A stretch of DNA of 64,000 nt from Paenibacillus rhizovicinus. Its GTDB lineage: Bacteria > Bacillota > Bacilli > Paenibacillales > Paenibacillaceae. The notes under the pieces are model-generated. The model had not been told where the DNA came from. It saw only the letters and a list, made by a program, of their open reading frames with translations, and searched no databases. This document shows positions 8,417 to 15,365 of the stretch, one piece after another. How positions within the stretch are numbered: the stretch's first letter is position 1; each line of letters opens with the position of its first letter. The translations under genes and the position numbers were made by a program. The stretch lies in the NCBI RefSeq assembly GCF_010365285.1, contig NZ_CP048286.1:6064001-6128000 (forward strand), in the 5' to 3' direction.

Positions 8417-9868
8417 ATGAGCACGACGACCGCTGCGAACATCCGCTTCTGGCCTATTATGACCGCTATTTTCTTCGGCGCGTTTCTTAGCATTCTCGGC
8501 ATCAGCACGATTAACGTGGCGCTGACCATCTTCATGCAAGACTTCCATGCAAGCTTGAGCACGGTGCAGTGGACGCTGACCGGCTTCATGCTGTCGCTCG
8601 GTACGATCGCTCCGTTGACGGGCTATCTGGGCAGCAAATTCGGGTACAAGAACGTGTATCTGTTTGCGATGGCTGGGTTTGTCGGCCTCTCGGTGCTGTG
8701 CGGTTTCGCATGGAATATCGAGTCGCTGATTGTTTTCCGTATCGTGCAAGGCCTTTTCACCGGGCTGATTCTTCCGGCCACGATGACGATTATTTTCCAG
8801 GTTATCCCGCGGGATAAGCAGCCGTTCGCCGTAAGTATCTGGGGCTTGTCCGCCATGCTGGCGCCCGCATTCGGTCCGACGATCAGCGGCTGGCTGATTC
8901 AGCAATTCAGCTGGGAATGGTTGTTCTTCATCAACGTTCCGATCGGCATTCTCGCTATTGTCTTCATTATGATCATGATTCCAAGTTACCGCATCGGCCA
9001 GCCTTCTTCGCTGGATAAGCTTGGCCTGATCACCGTAATGGTGAGCAGCGCATCGCTGCTCGTCGCTTTGAGCCAAGGTCGCCTATGGGGCTGGGAATCG
9101 GGCAAAACGCTCGGGTTGTTCGGTATCGGCCTGCTGTTCCTGATCTGGTTCATCGCGCATGAGCTGAGAACGAAGGATCCGCTGCTCAATCTTCGCGTAT
9201 TCGGTAACTATCGCTTCTCCATTACGCTTGTCGCGAATACGATCATTACGATCAGCTTGTATTCCGGGACGCTGCTTGTGCCGCTGTTCCTTCAGAACGT
9301 ACAGCAAATGTCCGCCATGGACACGGGGCTTATCCTGCTGCCGTCCTCGCTGGTCATGGCGCTGGCGATGCCGATCGCCGGTAAAATCTATCCGAAAGTC
9401 GGCGCCAAATGGATGACGATCGCCGGCTTGCTGCTCATCATCTTCGGCAGCTACGAGATGACGCAGCTGCACAGCGACAGCACGCATTTCTACATCATTA
9501 TGTGGATGGCTGTCCGCAACCTCGGGGTTTCGCTCGCGGCTGCCGCAACGAGCACGGCCGGCATGGAAGAGATCGGACCCACGATGGTCGGCCATGCGTC
9601 GTCCGTCACGAACTGGGTGCGTAACGTCGGCGGCTCGTTCGCCATTGCGCTGTTCACGTCGCTGCTGGCGTCCCATACGCTGACGCATGCGACCGATCTG
9701 ACTCAGAGCGGCCAAGAGAACGTGAAGCTCATTCCGCTGCTGTCCTTTACGATGAGCGTCAACGACGTCTTCGTGATCGCGACGTGCATTGCGGTCGCGG
9801 CCATTCCGTTCACGCTGTTGATCCGCAAGAAAATGAAAGCCGTTGAGTCAGGAGCCGTCGCTGCTTAA
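8417..9868 (+). CDS. MFS drug exporter, DHA2 (EmrB/QacA) family, 14 TM
   Basis: 483 residues, almost entirely hydrophobic, with 14 predicted helices as in proton-driven multidrug exporters of the EmrB/QacA (DHA2) family. Family motifs visible are LTGFMLSLGTIAPLTGYLGSKFGYK (motif A region, loop 2-3), FRIVQGLFTGLILPATMTI (motif B/C region) and WGLSAMLAPAFGPTISGWL (motif C, GPxxGG-like). The cytoplasmic C-terminus is short. The ribosome site is AAGGGAGAG (8398-8406). The divergent TetR regulator suggests inducible efflux of a toxic compound, but the substrate cannot be inferred. A strong terminator follows, so it is monocistronic. Confidence 0.92.
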   Translation: MSTTTAANIRFWPIMTAIFFGAFLSILGISTINVALTIFMQDFHASLSTVQWTLTGFMLSLGTIAPLTGYLGSKFGYKNVYLFAMAGFVGLSVLCGFAWNIESLIVFRIVQGLFTGLILPATMTIIFQVIPRDKQPFAVSIWGLSAMLAPAFGPTISGWLIQQFSWEWLFFINVPIGILAIVFIMIMIPSYRIGQPSSLDKLGLITVMVSSASLLVALSQGRLWGWESGKTLGLFGIGLLFLIWFIAHELRTKDPLLNLRVFGNYRFSITLVANTIITISLYSGTLLVPLFLQNVQQMSAMDTGLILLPSSLVMALAMPIAGKIYPKVGAKWMTIAGLLLIIFGSYEMTQLHSDSTHFYIIMWMAVRNLGVSLAAAATSTAGMEEIGPTMVGHASSVTNWVRNVGGSFAIALFTSLLASHTLTHATDLTQSGQENVKLIPLLSFTMSVNDVFVIATCIAVAAIPFTLLIRKKMKAVESGAVAA

Positions 9869-9892
9869 TAGCTGTTCCGTTGCATGAGAATG

Positions 9893-9936
9893 AAGAGCGC
9901 ATGTCCCCGGATCGCCGGGACATGCGCTCTTTTTTT
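9893..9936 (+). terminator. Terminator after the DHA2 exporter gene
   Basis: Perfect stem AAGAGCGCATGTCCC paired with its complement, then a seven-T run. It also lies at the 3' side of the convergent araC gene. Confidence 0.9.
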
Positions 9937-10018
9937 CGGTCTTATCAGGCAGGAGGCACAGCCAGCCGCGTCGGCTGTGCACCTGCCGCAAGCGGCTTGC
10001 CGCGCCCCGGCCAGACGC

Positions 10019-10840
10019 TCATCCCGGATTCGCCGGATACTGGCCCTTGTAGGTGCGCGGGTTGACGCCGAAGCGCTTGCGGAACTGGTTGGCGAAATGG
10101 TTATAGTTCTCGAAGCCGACATCGGCCGCTACGTCGGTCGCCGACCGGCCGGTATGCTCGAGCAGCACCGCTGCCTGCCGGATCCGCATATCGTTCAAGG
10201 AGTCGATGATCCCCATGCCGGTCGATTCCTTGTACAAATGGGACAGCCTGGACGGCGACAATCCGACCTCCCGCGCCAAATCCTCGATCCGGACGGGCTC
10301 TCGCATGCGGGAGGAGAGCAGGTACCGCACTTCCTCGATCCGGGGGTCCAGCGGCTTGGCATGCCGCTGCGCCAGCAGCAGGATAACTTCGCGAAGCGTA
10401 TTCTCGCACAGCTCGCTCCAATAGGCTCCGCGCTCGAAGGCGTCGGACATGATTCGTTTGAACGCCCGTCCGATGCGTCTGCGCGCCGATTGGTTATCCA
10501 CGGCATGAATGAGCAGCTTCTGGTCGGGCAGCAGGTTCGTTTCCGTAATCCGCGATGTGAAGTGCGCCCAGATGAAATTCCACTGGCCGCCTTCGCGCGT
10601 GCCGTATTGATGGGGGACGCCCGGCTGCATCAGGGTAACGTCGCCAGCCTGACAGAATCGTTCTTCTCCGTCGATGAGGAAATACCCGCTTCCATCCAAC
10701 GTGTACGTGATCAGCCAGTCGCTCATGCCGACCGGCCGCCTGATGGAATAATTGTCCGGTTCAATGAAATGCCCGGCTATGACAGCGGATGCACCTTGCT
10801 CTTCGATTATGGATGGCAGTCGTTTATCGTTTGCGCTCAT
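10019..10840 (-). CDS. AraC family transcriptional regulator (cupin sensor)
   Basis: 273 residues. The N-terminal ~130 residues form an AraC-type cupin (YTLDGSGYFLIDGEERFCQAGDVTLMQPGVPHQYG), which binds a small effector in this family. The C-terminal ~100 residues carry the two helix-turn-helix motifs (IEDLAREVGLSPSRLSHLYKESTGMG and ATDVAADVGFENYNHFANQFRKRFGVNPRTYKGQ). The gene is divergent from the first PhyH-type dioxygenase gene (start 11000) with 159 nt between them, which suggests it controls that gene. In Paenibacillaceae, regulators of this layout usually act on carbohydrate or small-metabolite genes; the effector here is unknown. Confidence 0.9.
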   Translation of the reverse strand: MSANDKRLPSIIEEQGASAVIAGHFIEPDNYSIRRPVGMSDWLITYTLDGSGYFLIDGEERFCQAGDVTLMQPGVPHQYGTREGGQWNFIWAHFTSRITETNLLPDQKLLIHAVDNQSARRRIGRAFKRIMSDAFERGAYWSELCENTLREVILLLAQRHAKPLDPRIEEVRYLLSSRMREPVRIEDLAREVGLSPSRLSHLYKESTGMGIIDSLNDMRIRQAAVLLEHTGRSATDVAADVGFENYNHFANQFRKRFGVNPRTYKGQYPANPG

Positions 10841-10999
10841 GCTGACAGCACGCTCCCGGCTTTAAGAGTATTACTTTCATTATAGCAGGATCGTAGTAGT
10901 TTTCAGCATGATTCTTACTTCTTCTTTGCGTCGTCCGTGACTACAATGGAATCATGGGAAGCACAACTTCACGTCACGTAATTCATAGGAGGAAGAGCA

Positions 11000-11809
11000 A
11001 TGGCATACGCACTGCGCACGATTACGGAAGAACAGAAACGGCAATTCGATACGGAAGGTTATTTGATCGTGAAAGGATTGTTCTCGCCGGACAATCTGAC
11101 GGAAATCGAGCAAACGTTCGAAACGATGAGCACGGAGACGGTTCCCGGCTATTTCGAGCCGAATCTCGACAGCGATGCCAAGGATCCGCTCCAGCGCTAC
11201 CCGCGGGTCATGCATCCGCACCGGTTTAACGATACGGCGAAACGGTTCATGCTGCATCCGCCGGTGCTGGATGTGCTTGCCGATTTGTACGAAGAAGAGG
11301 CATACGCCGCGCAAAGCATGTTCTACTATAAGCCGCCGGGTTCCAGAGGCCAGGCGCTGCACCAGGACAATTTCTACCTGAAAGTAGAGCCGGGCAACTG
11401 CATCGCGGCCTGGACGGCAGTCGATGCCGCTCATGAAGAGAACGGCGGCCTGCTCATCGTGCCGAAGACGCAAGCGCATGAAATCTCATGCCCGGACGAG
11501 GCCGATACGAAGGAATCGTTCACGACCCATTACGTGAAACCGCCGAAGGACGGCGTCATCATGCCGGTCAATATGGATAAAGGCGACGTGCTCTTCTTCA
11601 ACGGAAACCTGATCCACGGCTCCTACCGGAACAAGACGAAAGATCAATTCCGCCGGGCGTTTATATGCCACTACGCCAACGCATCGGCAGCGACGATCAA
11701 CTTCCATTACAATCCGTTGTTCAAGGCGGACGGGACGGAAGTCGTGCTGGAGAACAACCCGGACGGCGGTCCATGCGGCATTGAAATGGGCGAGTTTACG
11801 TATCACTGA
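11000..11809 (+). CDS. Phytanoyl-CoA dioxygenase (PhyH) family oxygenase
   Basis: 269 residues. PhyH-family enzymes are Fe(II)- and 2-oxoglutarate-dependent hydroxylases with a jelly-roll fold. The metal triad is visible as HxD (GQALHQDNFY) and a distal His (LFFNGNLIHGSYRNKT), with the 2-oxoglutarate-binding Arg in FRRAFICHY. The substrate is unknown: the family includes ectoine hydroxylase, halogenases and many natural-product or phosphonate hydroxylases. The start has an excellent AGGAGGAAGAG site. Its own terminator follows, so the second PhyH gene is a separate transcription unit. Its neighbour 12042 belongs to the same family, though its sequence is visibly different (TPWHEDSAYW instead of ALHQDNFY). 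Confidence 0.87.
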   Translation: MAYALRTITEEQKRQFDTEGYLIVKGLFSPDNLTEIEQTFETMSTETVPGYFEPNLDSDAKDPLQRYPRVMHPHRFNDTAKRFMLHPPVLDVLADLYEEEAYAAQSMFYYKPPGSRGQALHQDNFYLKVEPGNCIAAWTAVDAAHEENGGLLIVPKTQAHEISCPDEADTKESFTTHYVKPPKDGVIMPVNMDKGDVLFFNGNLIHGSYRNKTKDQFRRAFICHYANASAATINFHYNPLFKADGTEVVLENNPDGGPCGIEMGEFTYH

Positions 11810-11837
11810 ATTTCCGGCGGCGATGCATCGCGCCGTG

Positions 11838-11869
11838 AAGCCGCAGCCTACCACAGGCTGCGGCTTTTG
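11838..11869 (+). terminator. Terminator after the first dioxygenase gene
   Basis: Stem AAGCCGCAGCCT/AGGCTGCGGCTT with a 5-nt ACCAC loop and a short T-run. Confidence 0.85.
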
Positions 11870-11940
11870 TCGCGCTTCCGGCATCTTGCGCGGCTGTTGT
11901 TGTTCATGATCCGAAAATAAGCATACTTTTCCGGTGAAGA

Positions 11941-11955
11941 AGAAAAGCGCTTTCG
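11941..11955. promoter_or_regulatory. cre-like palindrome upstream of second dioxygenase gene
   Basis: AGAAAAGCGCTTTCGC contains the AAAGCGCTTT core of CcpA-binding cre sites, about 90 nt ahead of the second PhyH gene. The outer positions match the cre consensus (TGWNANCGNTNWCA) imperfectly, so this is only a candidate for carbon-catabolite control. Confidence 0.35.
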
Positions 11956-12041
11956 CGGCGACCGAGCGATAATAGGGTCATAGCAAGCGAAACAAACCGT
12001 AAATAACGCGGAACCAAACCAAAACGCAGGAGGCGGCATTC

Positions 12042-12788
12042 ATGTCCAATATCGCAAACGGAAAATTGACGCAAACGGAAGTGGATTTCTACAACGAGCA
12101 AGGCTACGCCCTTTATAAGAACCAGCTGTTCGGCGCGGAGAAACAAGCGGAACTGTCGGCGATATTCGAAGAGCAATGGGAGATGGTCGGACGCCGGTTG
12201 AACAGCGAGCTCGATACGCCGCATTTCCGCGACGAACGCTTGCTCAAGTTTCTCCTTGCCGACGAGGTGCTGGATTTGGTCGAACCGATTCTCGGACCGA
12301 ACATCGGACTGTGGTCGAGCCATTTTATTTGCAAAGAGCCGCTGATCGGCAAACAAACGCCGTGGCATGAAGACTCTGCGTATTGGAAAGGCCGCCTCGA
12401 CCGGTTCGACAAAATCGCGACCGTCTGGCTCGCGATCGACCCGAGCAACAAGGAGAACGGCTGCATGCGCGTCATCCCGGGCACGCATAAGAACGGCTTC
12501 TCCGATTACGAAGCGGTGAACGAGGACGAGAATATTTTCGGGACGCAGATTAAAAATATCGATGAATCCAAAGCGGTGTATTTCGAGCTGGAACCGGGAC
12601 AATGCTCCATTCACGACTCCCGGATCATCCACGGCGCGACGCCGAACAAGAGCCCGAACCGCCGCTGCGGCTACACGATGCGCTACTTCTCGACGGAAGC
12701 GAAGGTCCTTCCGGATAAGAATCCGGGTTTCAAAATTTGGCTGGCGCGCGGAAAAGATATCGCGGGCAACCCGTTTATTAACGTATAA
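12042..12788 (+). CDS. Phytanoyl-CoA dioxygenase (PhyH) family oxygenase
   Basis: 248 residues. A second Fe(II)/2-oxoglutarate dioxygenase of the PhyH family. The metal-binding triad is HxD (TPWHEDSAYW) plus a distal His (IHDSRIIHGATPNKS), and the co-substrate Arg is in NRRCGYTMRY. A segment CMRVIPGTHKNGFSDYE is typical of this family (VIPGSH). The ribosome site is AGGAGG (12029-12034). The AraC gene 12825 starts 37 nt after its stop with no terminator between, so the two are probably co-transcribed. The substrate is unknown, but two PhyH enzymes bracketed by two AraC regulators suggest a small inducible catabolic or scavenging module. Confidence 0.87.
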   Translation: MSNIANGKLTQTEVDFYNEQGYALYKNQLFGAEKQAELSAIFEEQWEMVGRRLNSELDTPHFRDERLLKFLLADEVLDLVEPILGPNIGLWSSHFICKEPLIGKQTPWHEDSAYWKGRLDRFDKIATVWLAIDPSNKENGCMRVIPGTHKNGFSDYEAVNEDENIFGTQIKNIDESKAVYFELEPGQCSIHDSRIIHGATPNKSPNRRCGYTMRYFSTEAKVLPDKNPGFKIWLARGKDIAGNPFINV

Positions 12789-12824
12789 TTGATGTCATAG
12801 AACACGGAGAGGCGGGATGACGGC

Positions 12825-13679
12825 GTGAGCGTCTATAGGGGACCGGAACGGTTGACGAACGAAAGCTATATGCCCCAGGCTTCCCCTGTCCGCCTCTTCA
12901 AGCAACGATTGGAAGGACGCATCGAAACCCATTGGCATGAATTTTTCGAAATGGGCTTCGTCGTCGGGGGCAGCGGTACCCATGTGCTGAACGGCGTGCC
13001 GATGCGTTTAAGCCGAGGGGATTTGTTCTTGCTGACGCCTGCCGACTTCCACAGCCTGGAGCCGGATTCCGGGGGAACGCTGGAGCTGTACGACTTGATC
13101 TTCAACGACCAATTTATCCGCGACCCGCTGCTGGAGCTGTTGTTTGACCGGGGAACCCATCGCACGGCCTGCTACGATCGGGAAGAAACCGAAGCGGCGG
13201 AGCGGGAATTCGAGCTGATTTGGAAGGAATCCGCCGATTGGCAGGCGGGCAGCGGCATGCTCGTGCAGGGCAGCGTCGAACGGCTGCTGATCCAGCTCTC
13301 CCGCAGAAGCAGGGAAGCCGGCGACGAATATGCCAGCTCCGGCGGCCAAGCGGTGAACCAGCCGATTCAGCCGTCCGTCCGCAAGGCGCTGATCTACATT
13401 CAGCATCATTTCCGCGACACCATTACGCTCGAGGATGCAGCGGGCAGCTGCGGCTTGTCGCCGAACTATTTCAGCGAATGCTTCCGCAAAGGCACGGGCG
13501 TCACGTTCCAGACGTACGTGCAGGAGCTGCGCATGCAATTTGCCAAATCGCTGCTGAAGTCGACGCGGCTGCCGGTGACGGAGATCTGCTTCGCGTCGGG
13601 CTTCAATACGCTTCCGCATTTCGAGCGGGCATTCAAGCGTCGCTTCGGAGCTTCGCCGCGCGAGCATCGGAAACAGTAG
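12825..13679 (+). CDS. AraC family transcriptional regulator
   Basis: 284 residues. It has an N-terminal cupin-type sensor (HWHEFFEMGFVVGGSGTHVLNG...LTPADFHSLEP) and a C-terminal two-helix-turn-helix domain (ITLEDAAGSCGLSPNYFSECFRKGTGVTFQTY and VTEICFASGFNTLPHFERAFKRRFGASPREHRKQ). The start is GTG at 12825, with GGAGAGGCGGG upstream; the nearby ATG at 12817 is out of frame. It lies 37 nt downstream of a PhyH-type dioxygenase gene and is likely co-transcribed, so it probably controls the dioxygenase locus from the other side. It is not closely similar in sequence to the regulator at 10019. Confidence 0.88.
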   Translation: MSVYRGPERLTNESYMPQASPVRLFKQRLEGRIETHWHEFFEMGFVVGGSGTHVLNGVPMRLSRGDLFLLTPADFHSLEPDSGGTLELYDLIFNDQFIRDPLLELLFDRGTHRTACYDREETEAAEREFELIWKESADWQAGSGMLVQGSVERLLIQLSRRSREAGDEYASSGGQAVNQPIQPSVRKALIYIQHHFRDTITLEDAAGSCGLSPNYFSECFRKGTGVTFQTYVQELRMQFAKSLLKSTRLPVTEICFASGFNTLPHFERAFKRRFGASPREHRKQ

Positions 13680-13731
13680 GACTAAACACATATTTAAGGC
13701 TTTACTATAAGTAAGCCCCATTCAAGACTTC

Positions 13732-13768
13732 AAGCCGGCTGCGCGACAATCGCGCGTCCGGCTTTTTT
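13732..13768 (+). terminator. Terminator after the second araC gene
   Basis: Stem AAGCCGG...CCGGCTT enclosing an inner GCGCG/CGCGC stem, followed by a T-run. Confidence 0.75.
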
Positions 13769-13939
13769 GCATTGCCTTGCCTTGCAAGCGCGCTAGGCTC
13801 TTTGCGACTTGCAGTTGATATCAGGCACGAGCATTTCGCATTTCTTCTATGAAGTCGCTATACTAATCTTAATCTGTTTTCTAGATTTGAAATGAAAAAA
13901 TGACCGGAGGTTGGTAAGGAGTCGGAAAAGCAGCCTATG

Positions 13940-14052
13940 CTTCCGAAGTGGATTTTCTCCGAAAATCCTTAAGCGTTCGCCTTTGTAGTCTATTTTCAAC
14001 CTATACTCACTTACATATTCAAAGAAAATAGAACTACAACAGCGATTGTAGA
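13940..14052. repeat. Structured AT-rich intergenic element with nested inverted repeats
   Basis: The 449-nt gap between araC and the phosphoesterase gene holds no gene. It contains a perfect hairpin GGATTTTC-TCC-GAAAATCC (13950-13968). A long inverted repeat follows: TTGTAGTCTATTTTC (13983-13997) against GAAAATAGAACTACAA (14024-14039). A second hairpin, CTACAA-CAGCGA-TTGTAG (14034-14051), shares its left arm with that long repeat, so the two pairings exclude each other. Base composition is much more AT-rich than the flanking genes. It could be a dispersed repeat or a structured leader of the gene at 14129. No known riboswitch was recognised. Confidence 0.5.
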
Positions 14053-14128
14053 CCCTTACCGACCGCAGGTCATGCCTTTTATTACTTGCTAGGTTGAGAG
14101 AATTGGATAAGGTCAGGAGAGAGATTTT

Positions 14129-15271
14129 ATGCGCAAAATGCCTACGCGATTGTATGTCATTTTACTTATTTTCAGCGGCTTGCAAGTGTATGTGGGGTGG
14201 CATGCAAAGCTGTATCTCGCCGAATGGCTGGACTTGCGAGGCGGCTTGTTCGAAGCCGTGTTCTGGACGGTTTATGCGATCGTGGCGTTCAGCTATTTGT
14301 TATCCAGAATGCTTCGCAGGACGCTGCCGGCAGCCGCCGCGAAAAGTTTAAAAGGAATCGGATCCTACTGGATCGGGCTGTTCGAATACGCGGTGCTGCT
14401 GCTCCCGTTCGCGGACTTGGCCGCGTGGCTGCTTCGCGCGCTGGACGTTTCGAACGCGCACGCGATCATGTACGTGGGCACCGCAGTAATTCTGGTCTTG
14501 CTGGCTATCATGCTCCGCGGTTCATGGAACGCATGGTCTCCGATCGTGCGTGATTACGATGTGGCGATTGCGAAGACGGCGGGGGAGATGAAGCAGCTGC
14601 ACATCGTGGTCGCATCCGATTTGCATTTGGGAATGACGGTAAGGAACCGTCACTTGGACCGGCTCGTCCGGCGCGCCAATGCCCTGAAGCCGGATTTGAT
14701 GTTATTGCCCGGCGACGTGCTGGACGATGACGTCGAGCCGTTCATCCGCCGGAAGTACGGACATCAGCTGGCGCAAATTAACTCCACGTTCGGTACTTAC
14801 GCCGTACTTGGCAATCACGAGTATTACGGGGGAGGAGTCGATACCTACGTGCCGGCGATGAACGAGCTCGGCATGACGGTGCTGCTCGACGAGACGGTGA
14901 CGATCGGAGGAGGCTTCTACTTGATCGGCCGCAAGGACAAAACCGATCGCGCGCGAGCTTCCGTGGAGGAGCTGACGGCCGGCTTGAACCCGGACATGCC
15001 GGTCATTCTCATGGATCATCAGCCGTCGGCACTTAGGGAAATCGCGGAGGCGGGCGTCGATCTGTCCTTGTCCGGACATACGCATCGCGGTCAAATGGCG
15101 CCGAATCACCTGATTACCCGGCGGATTTTCGAGCTGGATTGGGGCTATAAACGGATTAGTCAGCTGCATGCCTTCGTTTCATCCGGCTTCGGAACGTGGG
15201 GGCCGCCGATCCGCATCGGCAGCCGCAGCGAGATTTTTTCCATTACCGTTCGGTTCGGCTGCCAGGAGTGA
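14129..15271 (+). CDS. Membrane-anchored metallophosphoesterase
   Basis: 380 residues. The first ~140 contain four hydrophobic helices (LYVILLIFSGLQVYVGW, FWTVYAIVAFSYLL, WIGLFEYAVLLLPFADLAAWLL, IMYVGTAVILVLLAIML). The remaining ~240 form a calcineurin-like phosphoesterase with every metal-binding block: ASDLHLG, PGDVLDDD, LGNHEYYGG, MDHQP and LSGHTHRGQ. This architecture matches the YkuE/YaeI-like family, for which lipid or nucleotide phosphoester substrates have been discussed. The cytoplasmic versus external side is not obvious. The start has AGGAGAGAG. An unusual structured AT-rich leader precedes it. Confidence 0.9.
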   Translation: MRKMPTRLYVILLIFSGLQVYVGWHAKLYLAEWLDLRGGLFEAVFWTVYAIVAFSYLLSRMLRRTLPAAAAKSLKGIGSYWIGLFEYAVLLLPFADLAAWLLRALDVSNAHAIMYVGTAVILVLLAIMLRGSWNAWSPIVRDYDVAIAKTAGEMKQLHIVVASDLHLGMTVRNRHLDRLVRRANALKPDLMLLPGDVLDDDVEPFIRRKYGHQLAQINSTFGTYAVLGNHEYYGGGVDTYVPAMNELGMTVLLDETVTIGGGFYLIGRKDKTDRARASVEELTAGLNPDMPVILMDHQPSALREIAEAGVDLSLSGHTHRGQMAPNHLITRRIFELDWGYKRISQLHAFVSSGFGTWGPPIRIGSRSEIFSITVRFGCQE

Positions 15272-15365
15272 CAACAAATTCGTATTGTCATGCTCAGGAT
15301 TCGTCGTATAATTTAATAGATTAAGAGACGCGCAGTACACATGACGGATCGACTAGGAGCTGCAT

